From Sphingopyxis indica (GTDB lineage: Bacteria > Pseudomonadota > Alphaproteobacteria > Sphingomonadales > Sphingomonadaceae), in NCBI RefSeq assembly GCF_900188185.1, contig NZ_FZPA01000007.1, positions 62,001 through 126,000 on the forward strand: 64,000 nucleotides of DNA, written 5' to 3'. The position numbers were made by a program, and so were the translations under genes. The notes below the pieces were generated by a model. It was given only the letters and a program-made list of their open reading frames with translations. It was not told the origin of the DNA and made no database searches. Below, piece after piece: positions 16,379 through 23,934 of this stretch. Numbering within the stretch: position 1 is the first letter of the stretch; every line of letters begins with the position of its first letter.

Positions 16379-16881
16379 CCGCGCCGGCTTCGGCGGTCGC
16401 CTTCGACGCCTTCTATCGGGCCGAACATGCGCGGGTGAATGGCTTTTTCCGGCGAAAGGTCGGGCGCGACGAGGCGGCCGATCTGACGCAGGAAGCGTTC
16501 ATGCGCTTTTATGGTAGCGGCAGGTTCGCGACGCTAGAATGTCCCCGGGCCTATCTGGCGACGGTCGCGCGCAACATATGGCTGAACCGGATACGTCAGC
16601 AAAAGCGGCGCGGAATCCTCTATCCGCTGGACGAGGAGCGAGAGGCTGCCACGCCGCCCGAACAGGAGCGGCGGTTCGAGGGAAAGGAACTGCGGCGCGC
16701 CTATTGGCGGGCGCTTCGCCCCCTGTCGCGAAAGACACGGCGCATCTTCCTGATGCACCGCCTACGCGGCATGACCTACCGGGACATTGCCGACGAACTC
16801 GGAATAAGCTGCAAGGCGGTTGAAAAGCGCATCGAGCGCGCGTTGGCGCGATGCCGAAAGGTCGCCGCGCGCCATACTTGA
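16375..16881 (+). CDS. ECF-type RNA polymerase sigma factor
   Basis: A 168-residue group-4 sigma factor. Region 2 runs AFYRAEHARVNGFFRRKVG and EAADLTQEAFMRFY, then PRAYLATVARNIWLNRIRQ. Region 4 has LSRKTRRIFLMHRLRGMTY and the helix-turn-helix YRDIADELGISCKAVEKRIE. It begins with GTG in a four-base overlap with the preceding gene. No anti-sigma or FecR-like gene lies next to it, so its signal and promoters are unknown; island genes are obvious candidates. Confidence 0.9.
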   Translation: MTAPASAVAFDAFYRAEHARVNGFFRRKVGRDEAADLTQEAFMRFYGSGRFATLECPRAYLATVARNIWLNRIRQQKRRGILYPLDEEREAATPPEQERRFEGKELRRAYWRALRPLSRKTRRIFLMHRLRGMTYRDIADELGISCKAVEKRIERALARCRKVAARHT

Positions 16882-16950
16882 AGCAGAACCCTGATGCGTG
16901 CATGTCGATAGCCAACAACAGTGCGGTTCATTCCGCCGGGTCGAGGGAGT

Positions 16951-17388
16951 ATGAAAATGGAAGATGCCGAAGCGCTCGTATCGCTGACCGCAGACATCGT
17001 CGCGGCGCATGTCAGCAACAATAATGTCGCAGTTTCCGATCTGCCGCTGATCATCCAGTCGGTGCACGATGCACTCGCCGGACTGGGCAAGGCCGACGAG
17101 CTCGAAGTTAAACAGGAACCGGCAGTGTCGATCCGCGCATCGGTGAAGCCCGATTACATCGTCTGCCTCGAAGACGGCAAGAAGCTCAAGATGCTGCGGC
17201 GTTACCTGCTGACGCATTACAACATGACGCCCGACGACTATCGCGCCAAATGGAATCTGCCGAAAGACTATCCGATGGTCGCGCCCGCCTACGCCGAGAA
17301 GCGCCGCGCGCTCGCGAAAGAGATCGGGCTCGGCACCAAAGGCCGCGGCGGCGGGCGCAAGAAGACCGTCACGCGCCACGCGAAATAG
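16951..17388 (+). CDS. MucR/Ros-family zinc-finger transcriptional regulator
   Basis: About 145 residues. The C-terminal Ros/MucR domain is clear: DYIVCLEDGKKLKMLRRYL, LTHYNMTPDDYRAKW and YPMVAPAYAEKRRALAKEIG. The finger keeps Cys and His but not a full C2H2 set as printed. These proteins bind AT-rich DNA and often silence or time mobile-element genes. A GAGGGAG ribosome site is just upstream; ATG 16957 (MEDAEALV) has better spacing than ATG 16951 (MKMEDAE). It lies between the sigma gene and the leftward tra genes and may control transfer. Confidence 0.9.
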   Translation: MKMEDAEALVSLTADIVAAHVSNNNVAVSDLPLIIQSVHDALAGLGKADELEVKQEPAVSIRASVKPDYIVCLEDGKKLKMLRRYLLTHYNMTPDDYRAKWNLPKDYPMVAPAYAEKRRALAKEIGLGTKGRGGGRKKTVTRHAK

Positions 17389-17391
17389 CCG

Positions 17392-17559
17392 TCAGGCCTT
17401 GGCGTCTGCCTTTTGATCAAGCGCATCGGCGATCATCGCTGCGAGCGATTCTTCGGCGCGAATGCGCGCGACCGGGTCTTTGGCGTCGAGATCGCGCCGC
17501 ACCCATTGCGGCGCGCGCTCAACCACCCGGAGAATGGTGTCGGTCAGTTCCCGCGTCAT
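17392..17559 (-). CDS. Small DUF6771-like protein
   Basis: A 55-residue protein (MTRELTDTILRVVERAPQWV onward) matching my memory of the small DUF6771 family found beside traD in sphingomonad mobile elements; the family name should be confirmed. It starts in an ATGA overlap with the traD-like gene, so it is the third gene of traC-traD-orf. Mostly helical, no catalytic motif. The longer frame to 17685 is only the antisense of traD. Confidence 0.65.
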   Translation of the reverse strand: MTRELTDTILRVVERAPQWVRRDLDAKDPVARIRAEESLAAMIADALDQKADAKA

Positions 17560-17852
17560 GGCGCGCCTATGGCATTGGGGTGGTCGTCGGGCAACGCCTC
17601 TGCAGCGAATGCCCGCTTGCCGCGCCGCCGCCAGAGCGCAGAAGCATCGGCGCCACCATCGCTCCTGATCTTGTTCGCCATCCACAGGAAAGCGCCATAA
17701 AGCATCGCGCGGTCATCGTCGGTCAGCTCGACCAGCCCGGCTTTGACGATGAGTCCACCGAGTTCGATGAGCCTGCGCGTCCGCTCGCGGCGCTTGACCT
17801 GCCAGTCGCGCATGTCGCTTCGCGCCTTCGCCGCCTCAAGCCGATGGCGCAT
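17556..17852 (-). CDS. traD: Small TraD-type conjugal transfer protein
   Basis: A 98-residue basic protein of the small Ti-type TraD family, not the large coupling ATPase. Typical segments are RRERTRRLIELGGLIVKAGL and LTDDDRAMLYGAFLWMANK. Such proteins are accessory to relaxosome assembly at oriT. It overlaps traC by 17 bases and the small DUF6771-like gene by four. The order traC-traD reading away from traA across oriT matches Ti plasmids, but no traG follows. Confidence 0.8.
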   Translation of the reverse strand: MRHRLEAAKARSDMRDWQVKRRERTRRLIELGGLIVKAGLVELTDDDRAMLYGAFLWMANKIRSDGGADASALWRRRGKRAFAAEALPDDHPNAIGAP

Positions 17853-18141
17853 TGTTATCGCCCGGCGCAGCGCCTTCGTTATCGCGACCAGCTCGCGGCG
17901 CAGGCTTGCGGGCCGAGCGTTGAAAGAAGCGCGCGCCCGCCTTGCGCCAGCCCTCCTTCACGCTTGTATCCTTGGCCGCGACGGCGCCGAGCAATGCGCC
18001 GGCGAACATATCGGCATCGAGCGCGTCGGCGCCCGTTGCAATGACGAGTTCGCCAAGCTGGCGAACGCGGCGTTCCTTGAGGGCCTTTGCTTTTGCTTCG
18101 AGTGCCTTCAGTTCCGAATCGATATCGCGGGGTTTTCGCAT
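17836..18141 (-). CDS. traC: TraC-type conjugal transfer protein
   Basis: A 101-residue hydrophilic protein with the helical TraC pattern IDSELKALEAKAKALKERR followed by VRQLGELVIATGADALDADM. In Ti-type systems TraC works with TraA and TraD in DNA processing at oriT. ATG 18141 is chosen because GGAGACTTTGCG precedes it; the ATG at 18174 has no such site. It diverges from traA, with the candidate oriT in between. The C-terminus is Pro/Arg-rich. Confidence 0.8.
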   Translation of the reverse strand: MRKPRDIDSELKALEAKAKALKERRVRQLGELVIATGADALDADMFAGALLGAVAAKDTSVKEGWRKAGARFFQRSARKPAPRAGRDNEGAAPGDNNAPSA

Positions 18142-18253
18142 CGCAAAGTCTCCATTGAGTGACGATTCTGTCATGATAGAAGAAGCGCGGCGCCAGCGCA
18201 GTAGTGTCGCCGGGACAGTCTGACACCGCCTAGTCCCGCCCGAGAATTTATTC

Positions 18254-18290
18254 GAGAAGGGCGCGCTTATACGTCGTGCCGACGTGCGCT
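18254..18290. other. oriT: Candidate origin of transfer (oriT), Ti/RSF1010 type
   Basis: Between divergent traC and traA lies AAGGGCGCGCTTATACGTCG (18257-18276), close to the Ti-plasmid nick-region core AAGGGCGCAATTATACGTCG as I recall it. It is followed by the inverted repeat ACGTCG-TGC-CGACGT (18271-18285). Position and sequence both fit a MobQ-type nick site. The exact nick position is not shown by the sequence. Confidence 0.75.
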
Positions 18291-18314
18291 TCGCAGTGTA
18301 ACTGAACGATCGCT

Positions 18315-21296
18315 ATGGCGATCTTCCATTTCAGCGTGCAAGTCATCGGGCGCACTTCAGGCCGCAGCGCGGTCGGCGCAGCCGCCTATCGCGCGGGCGA
18401 GCGCCTGCACGACGAGCGCCTCGACCGCGATCATGACTTCCGTGCCCGCTCGGGTGTCGAGCATAGCGAAATCCTCCTGCCCGAAGGTGTGCCGGACCGC
18501 TTCTCCGACCGCGAAACGCTTTGGAACGAAGTCGAGGCGATCGAGGTGCGCAAGGATGCGCAGCTCGCCCGCGAGGTCGAGTTCGCCATTCCGCGCGAGA
18601 TGACGAGGGAACAGGGCATCGATCTCGCCCGCGACTTCGTACAATCCGAGTTCGTCGATCGCGGCATGATCGCCGACCTCAATGTCCATTGGGACATCGG
18701 CGCCGACGGCATGGCGAAACCCCATGCCCATATCATGCTCACGATGCGCGAGGTGGGCGAAGACGGGTTCGGGGCGAAGGTGCGCGAGTGGAACGAGCAC
18801 GCGACTGTCGGCCTGTGGCGCGAACGCTGGGAGAGCCATGTCAACGCACGGCTGGCCGAACTCGACATCGATGCCCGCATCGATCACCGGTCGCTGGAAG
18901 CACAGGGCATCGCGCTTGAACCGCAAGACAAGATCGGCGGCCCCGCGCAGCGCATGGAGCGCGAGGGACAGCTTGCTGACCGCGCAGAAATCCACCGCGA
19001 GATTGCGCGCGAGAACGGCGAGCGGATTATCGCCAATCCGGGCATCGCTCTGGACGCCATCACGCACCAGCAGGCCACATTCACGCAGCGCGATATGGCG
19101 ATGTTCGTGCATCGCCATTCGGACGGACAGGAGCAGTTCAATGCGGCAATGAGCGCAGTGCGCGGCTCACCCGACCTGATCGCGCTTGGCCAGGACGGAC
19201 GCGGCGAAGATCGGTTCACCAGCCGCGAGATGATCGAGACCGAGCAACGGTTGCAGCGCGCCAGCGAGCTGATGGCGGAACGCGATCGGCACCGCACGTC
19301 GGATGCCGACCGGGAGGGCGCGCTGGCGCGCGCGGAGGCGGGCGGGCTTGTGCTGTCGGGCGAGCAGCGCGCGGCGTTCGACCATGTGACCGACAAGCAG
19401 GGTCTCAGCGTCGTTATCGGCTATGCCGGAACCGGCAAGAGCGCGATGCTCGGGGTCGCGCGCGAAGCGTGGGAGGATGCCGGGTTCCGTGTGCGCGGTG
19501 CGGCGCTGTCGGGCATTGCCGCCGAAGGCCTGGAGAATGGCTCGGGCATCGCGTCGCGCACCATCGCGAGCTTGGAACATGGCTGGGCGCAAGGCCGCGA
19601 TTTGCTCACCGCTCGCGACGTGCTCGTCATCGACGAGGCGGGCATGGTCGGCACGCGGCAGATGGAACGCGTTTTGTCCCATGCCGCCGACGCCGGCGCG
19701 AAGGTCGTGCTGGTCGGCGATCCGCAGCAATTGCAGGCGATCGAGGCGGGCGCGGCGTTCCGCTCGATCCACGAATGGCACGGCGGCATCGAGATTACCG
19801 AGGTGCGCCGCCAGCACGAAGGCTGGCAGCAGGATGCGACCCGGCACCTTGCCACCGGCCGCACAGGTGAGGCGATCGACGCCTATGCCGGGCGCAGCAT
19901 GGTTCATGCTGCTGACACACGCGAGACGGCGCGAGCCGAGCTGATCAATCGCTGGGATCGCGACCGGCGGGCGAGCCCCGATGCCAGCCGGATCATTCTG
20001 ACCCACACCAATGCCGAGGTGCGCGAGCTTAACGACGCCGCACGCGAGGCGATGCGCGCATCGGGCGATCTTGGCGACGATGTGCGCGTGAAGGTCGAAC
20101 GCGGCGATCGGGATTTTGCCGTCGGCGACCGCATCATGTTCCTGCGCAACGAGCGTAGCCTGGAGGTGAAGAACGGCACGCTCGGCACGATCGAGCGTAT
20201 GAGCGAAAGCAGCATGGCGGTGCGCACCGATGACGGGCGCAGCATCGCATTCGACACCAAAGATTATCGCGACTTCGATCATGGCTATGCCGCCACGATC
20301 CACAAGGCGCAGGGCATGACCGTGGACCGCGCCCATGTTCTCGCCACCCCCGGCATGGATTGCCACAGCGCTTATGTCGGCATGTCGCGCCATCGCGAGG
20401 GCATGGCGCTGCACTATGGCCGCGATGACTTCAAGGACGACGGGCGCCTTGTCCAGACCCTGTCCCGCGAGCGCGCCAAGGATATGGCGAGCGATTACGA
20501 GCGCCGTGATCCGGCGCGAGACTTCGCCGAGCGGCGCGGCATCAGCTTCCGCGAGCGGGTTGCCGAGATCGTCAAGGCCATCCCCGAGACGACGCGCGGG
20601 ATCTTCGACAATTTCCGGCCCAAGGCCGAAACGCAGCGCAAGCGCGACATGTTCGCGAGCTTTCGGCCAGCGCCCCGGCCGCACCAACCGGAACGGAGCG
20701 ACCGGCTCGCGCGCAGCCCGCAGCCCGCTTCCGCTGGCGGGCTGCGCAGCGCGGTGGCGCGCTATGCGCGGGCGCTCGACGCCGTACAGCAAACCCATGC
20801 GCAGGGACTTGAGGCGATGCCTCATCAGCGCATAGCGCTCGACCGGGCCAAGGAGTCGCTGGACGCGATCCGGCCCCACGCCTCCACCGATCTTGGCGCC
20901 GCCTTCGAGCGCCAGCCCGAGCTTGTCCGCGAGGCAGCCGAAGGGCGCGGACAATCCGCGCTCCGGGCAATGCAGCTTGAGGCGGAAATCCGCATCGACC
21001 CATTCCAACGCGCCGACCGCTTCGTCGAGGGCTGGCAGCAATTGCAGCGCCAGCGCGAAGAGCTGGTGCGTGACGGCGATCTACGCGGCGCGAAGCGTGT
21101 CGCGCAGAGCATGGCGGGCATGGCGAAGAGCCTCGAACGCGATGCCCAGCTTGAATCGGTGCTCGGCGGGCGCAGCCGCGAACTCGGCCTCGAGATCAGC
21201 CGCGACATGGGGCGCAGCCTATCGCGCGACCTCGCGAACTCCATTTCCTTCGATCAGGTCCGCGACCTCGGGCGCGGCATGGGTATCGGTCATTAG
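18315..21296 (+). CDS. traA: Ti-type conjugative relaxase/helicase TraA
   Basis: A 993-residue relaxase that nicks oriT and unwinds the transferred strand. The N-terminal MobA/MobL domain has SAVGAAAYRAGERL (Y25 the likely nicking tyrosine) and the metal site VHWD...KPHAHIM (H125, H137, H139). The helicase domain has Walker A GYAGTGKSAM (about 369-378), Walker B VLVIDEAGMVG (about 436) and VLVGDPQQLQAI (about 465). A UvrD-like C-terminal motif TIHKAQGMTVDRAHV follows. The tail beyond about 760 is helical and basic. It diverges from traC across oriT. The gene appears intact, so the island should be mobilisable if a helper provides TraG and a mating pore. Confidence 0.95.
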   Translation: MAIFHFSVQVIGRTSGRSAVGAAAYRAGERLHDERLDRDHDFRARSGVEHSEILLPEGVPDRFSDRETLWNEVEAIEVRKDAQLAREVEFAIPREMTREQGIDLARDFVQSEFVDRGMIADLNVHWDIGADGMAKPHAHIMLTMREVGEDGFGAKVREWNEHATVGLWRERWESHVNARLAELDIDARIDHRSLEAQGIALEPQDKIGGPAQRMEREGQLADRAEIHREIARENGERIIANPGIALDAITHQQATFTQRDMAMFVHRHSDGQEQFNAAMSAVRGSPDLIALGQDGRGEDRFTSREMIETEQRLQRASELMAERDRHRTSDADREGALARAEAGGLVLSGEQRAAFDHVTDKQGLSVVIGYAGTGKSAMLGVAREAWEDAGFRVRGAALSGIAAEGLENGSGIASRTIASLEHGWAQGRDLLTARDVLVIDEAGMVGTRQMERVLSHAADAGAKVVLVGDPQQLQAIEAGAAFRSIHEWHGGIEITEVRRQHEGWQQDATRHLATGRTGEAIDAYAGRSMVHAADTRETARAELINRWDRDRRASPDASRIILTHTNAEVRELNDAAREAMRASGDLGDDVRVKVERGDRDFAVGDRIMFLRNERSLEVKNGTLGTIERMSESSMAVRTDDGRSIAFDTKDYRDFDHGYAATIHKAQGMTVDRAHVLATPGMDCHSAYVGMSRHREGMALHYGRDDFKDDGRLVQTLSRERAKDMASDYERRDPARDFAERRGISFRERVAEIVKAIPETTRGIFDNFRPKAETQRKRDMFASFRPAPRPHQPERSDRLARSPQPASAGGLRSAVARYARALDAVQQTHAQGLEAMPHQRIALDRAKESLDAIRPHASTDLGAAFERQPELVREAAEGRGQSALRAMQLEAEIRIDPFQRADRFVEGWQQLQRQREELVRDGDLRGAKRVAQSMAGMAKSLERDAQLESVLGGRSRELGLEISRDMGRSLSRDLANSISFDQVRDLGRGMGIGH

Positions 21297-21310
21297 CCAG
21301 GAGAATAGAG

Positions 21311-22054
21311 ATGGACGAACAACGATTGCCGTCGAATGCGCCGGAGCCGGAACCCCGAGAGGAAACGGCGGCGGAAGCGTTCGCGCGGCTCGACGACCGG
21401 GTGGCGGGACTCGATGGGCGCATAGCGCTCATGGCCCGCGCCGTCGAGCATATGGCGACCGAGCGGCTGAACATCGAGATTCCCGACTATAACCCGACGC
21501 TGGAAAAGACGAACGCCTACCTCGCAGCGATCCACAAGCGGATGAAGGCTATCGAGGATGCGCCCGCACTCGACATGACCCCGGAAGATATGGGCGCGCG
21601 CATCGCGGCAGCGGCGCACAAGGCGCGTGAGACCGACCGGGCCAGCGTCCAGCAAGTCCAGCAGAGTCAGGCGGAAGCCGTGCAGGCATTACATCGGATC
21701 GTTGGTAACGCTCGAACGCGGGGGCAGCAACGCGAGCATCTATGGTGGAGCATCGGCGGCGGAGTCCTTGCCGGGTGCCTGCTATGGTCGTTCCTTCCCG
21801 GCACTGTGTTGCGCGTGTTGCCGCAAAGCTGGCACATGCCGGAAAGCATGGCGGCACATATCATCGGCGAACCGACCTTATGGGAAGCAGGTGCTCGGCT
21901 TATGCAGGCGGACAGCCCGCAGGCTTGGGCCGCACTCAATCAAGCCGCCGAGATACTGCGCGATAACCGGGAGGTTATCGAGAAATGCCAAGCGACGGCC
22001 AAAAGGACAAAAAAGGCTACGCGCTGCGCCATTCAGATAAGCCCCCTACCGTGA
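21311..22054 (+). CDS. DUF6118-like membrane-anchored protein downstream of traA
   Basis: A 247-residue protein that I recall as DUF6118, usually found just after traA in sphingomonad elements. The N-terminal half is helical and likely coiled coil (FARLDDRVAGLDGRIALMAR to RASVQQVQQSQAEAVQALH). One hydrophobic segment follows (WWSIGGGVLAGCLLWSFLPG, about 141-160), then a C-terminal domain of about 85 residues. It begins 14 bases after the traA stop with GGAGAATAGAG before the ATG, so it is in the traA operon. No catalytic motif; probably a transfer accessory protein. Confidence 0.75.
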   Translation: MDEQRLPSNAPEPEPREETAAEAFARLDDRVAGLDGRIALMARAVEHMATERLNIEIPDYNPTLEKTNAYLAAIHKRMKAIEDAPALDMTPEDMGARIAAAAHKARETDRASVQQVQQSQAEAVQALHRIVGNARTRGQQREHLWWSIGGGVLAGCLLWSFLPGTVLRVLPQSWHMPESMAAHIIGEPTLWEAGARLMQADSPQAWAALNQAAEILRDNREVIEKCQATAKRTKKATRCAIQISPLP

Positions 22055-22487
22055 TGCGAAGGCAGAACTGGACGCGCGCGGTTCCGTTTGCACACTTTGC
22101 CGATAGGGCCTCAGCGGCTATGGATCGGAACATACAGGGGGTGCCTTTTGTCTGATTCCGTTTTGTTTATTTCCGGCGCGCTGTTCACGTCATGGGAAGC
22201 AAGGCCGGCAATGACGTGATCGGACAGGCCCGGCAGCCGCTCACCCTTCCGGCAGCTGGGGCCGAAAGGGCCGCAGGGCCACAAATCCATGCTGCCGTCT
22301 GCCCGTTCACGCTAAACACGGCGCCGGAACAGGGTAAATCAAGGTGTCCGGCTGATTCCATTGGTGGAGCCATGTCTGGGCTTCCTCTTCGGTGCGCGCC
22401 CAAACGCCGGTGGCGACGATCCGGGGGATGGCTCTACGGCCATCATCGCACAGCTAAGCTACGCTGGTGCAGGGGCCGTCCATCCCA
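22055..22487. other. Gap at island/catabolic boundary with possible gene remnant
   Basis: No intact gene. On the minus strand at about 22312-22460 a short open stretch reads like protein (RIVATGVWARTEEEAQTWL, then HQWNQPDTLIYPVP) but is bounded by stops and has no start. It may be the remnant of a mobile-element gene cut when the catabolic segment was joined. Base composition changes across this gap. Confidence 0.35.
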
Positions 22488-23048
22488 TCACGTCAAATTT
22501 GTAGTCGCCAGGTTCTGCCGGATGAATCGATGCTTCCAATCATCTCGAAGCATGAAGCCGGCATTGCTCCTGCACAGCTCCTCTGTCCTTTGCAGAATGG
22601 ATTCGTCGCTTTGGTCGAGATCCAGAGGGTCTCCGTAAGGCTGCGGAATGTAAAAGGGAGTCTCGTAGTAGATTTCGAGCCTGTTCCCTTCAGGGTCGTC
22701 GGCATACACGGAGAGCGAGGTTCCGTGGTTCAAGCACAAGAGGCTTTTTGCCCCATTGCTCTTTGCTCTGTCACGGACGTCGCGTAGAATCTGTATGGAA
22801 GGGACCAGGAATGAGATCTGCATGATCGTGCTGAACGTCGTGTCGCGGGGCCGGCCAGTCGCAAGTACGAGTTGATGATGATGTTCCGGGGAACTGCTGA
22901 GAAATACGAGCTCGGCACCAATCGACCGTCCAATCCCCCTGTCTGTGACGATCATACCAAAAACATTCTGGTAGAATTCAACCATGAGCGGAAGATCCCA
23001 GACATAAACTCCTAGGTGGGAAAGAAGTGGTTGTTGCACATTAGTCAT
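22488..23048 (-). CDS. VOC-superfamily (extradiol dioxygenase/glyoxalase-like) protein
   Basis: A 186-residue single-module vicinal-oxygen-chelate protein. Predicted metal ligands are H11 (SHLGVYVWD), a His in HHHQL (56-58) and E125 (NRLEIYYET). The pattern DDPEGNRLEIY is typical of type I ring-cleavage dioxygenases and related lyases. ATG 23048 has CAGGAGACTGAG before it; the longer frame to 23180 only overlaps the FGE gene. It is the last gene of the leftward set TonB receptor - sulfatase - FGE - VOC, one base after the FGE stop. It may cleave an aromatic intermediate or act as an isomerase; which cannot be told here. Confidence 0.85.
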   Translation of the reverse strand: MTNVQQPLLSHLGVYVWDLPLMVEFYQNVFGMIVTDRGIGRSIGAELVFLSSSPEHHHQLVLATGRPRDTTFSTIMQISFLVPSIQILRDVRDRAKSNGAKSLLCLNHGTSLSVYADDPEGNRLEIYYETPFYIPQPYGDPLDLDQSDESILQRTEELCRSNAGFMLRDDWKHRFIRQNLATTNLT

Positions 23049-23049
23049 C

Positions 23050-23934
23050 TCAGTCTCCTGATGGTTGTGATTGACCGTGGGGCAGCCTTTCACGCCGCAC
23101 AGTTCTGAACCCAACGTGCGAAGTGGCGATTTCGGTTTCTTGCGGCACCGCCGCCGAAGGCCGAAAATTTGCACAGGCATTGAATGAACAAAGATATGAC
23201 CCGCCCTTCAGGACCGGGGTTCCATCAGCGACGCTGCGTGTCAGCTCCCAGACGTTTCCAATCATATCGTAGAGTCCGTAGCGGTTCGGCGGAAAGGACC
23301 CGACCGGCGCAACGCCGGCAAATCCGTCCTCGGCGGTGTTAAAATCCGGGAAAAGTCCTTGCCAGGTATTGGCCAGCGGAGTTCCGTCCACAGCATAGGC
23401 CCATTTCAACGAGGACGTGGAAGCGGAATCGCCGCCTGTCGCTGCGCGTTCCCACTCGACGTCGGTCGGCAGATCCCTTCCCGCCCATTTGGCGAATGCA
23501 AGTGCGTCGTCGTAAGTAACTTGGGTAACCGGTTCGCATCGGCTTGCTTCTGGCTGACCGGGGCCCAAAGGGTGGCGCCAATCTGCTCCTAGTACCGCGA
23601 CCCACCAGTTTCCTGTCAATCGGGCAGCATCGGAGCGGCGATGGAAGACGGCCGACCAGCCGACGCGCTCGGCATGGGTACGGTAACCAGTCGCTTTGAC
23701 GAACGCCTCGAACTGGGCAACGGTGACCTCCGTCCGATCGATAAGGAATGCACGACCAGCTGGTGCCGAACCCCCACTGCCGTTGGGGCCAGCCGCAGGC
23801 ACGTGCACTTGCCCGGGTTTGCCGGCACAAGTACTCACCGGCGGGGTAGCCGGTCCGCTGCTCAGCGACGCGAGAAGTGCCGTCACGACAATCGCCGAAC
23901 CAGACGCGAACGCCTTGGCGAATGGCAGTTTCAA
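23050..23934 (-). CDS. Exported formylglycine-generating enzyme (sulfatase activator)
   Basis: Converts the active-site Cys of the adjacent sulfatase to C-alpha-formylglycine. The FGE-sulfatase fold is shown by FLIDRTEVTVAQFEAFVKA, DLPTDVEWERAATGG, YGLYDMIGNVWELT and the catalytic region KGGSYLCSFNACANFRPSA, which keeps both conserved cysteines five apart. I chose a TTG start at 23934. It overlaps the sulfatase stop (TTGA) and follows GCGGAGACACACG, and it gives an N-terminal signal peptide (MKLPFAKAFASGSAIVVTAL). The protein is then about 294 residues and periplasmic, so it matures the sulfatase after or during export. The ATG at 24009 lies inside the sulfatase gene. Confidence 0.9.
   Translation of the reverse strand: MKLPFAKAFASGSAIVVTALLASLSSGPATPPVSTCAGKPGQVHVPAAGPNGSGGSAPAGRAFLIDRTEVTVAQFEAFVKATGYRTHAERVGWSAVFHRRSDAARLTGNWWVAVLGADWRHPLGPGQPEASRCEPVTQVTYDDALAFAKWAGRDLPTDVEWERAATGGDSASTSSLKWAYAVDGTPLANTWQGLFPDFNTAEDGFAGVAPVGSFPPNRYGLYDMIGNVWELTRSVADGTPVLKGGSYLCSFNACANFRPSAAVPQETEIATSHVGFRTVRRERLPHGQSQPSGD

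Noticed and set aside
22192-22638. 148-codon plus-strand ORF
   Set aside because: It runs into the antisense of the VOC gene and has no family feature; only the minus-strand fragment inside it looks protein-like.
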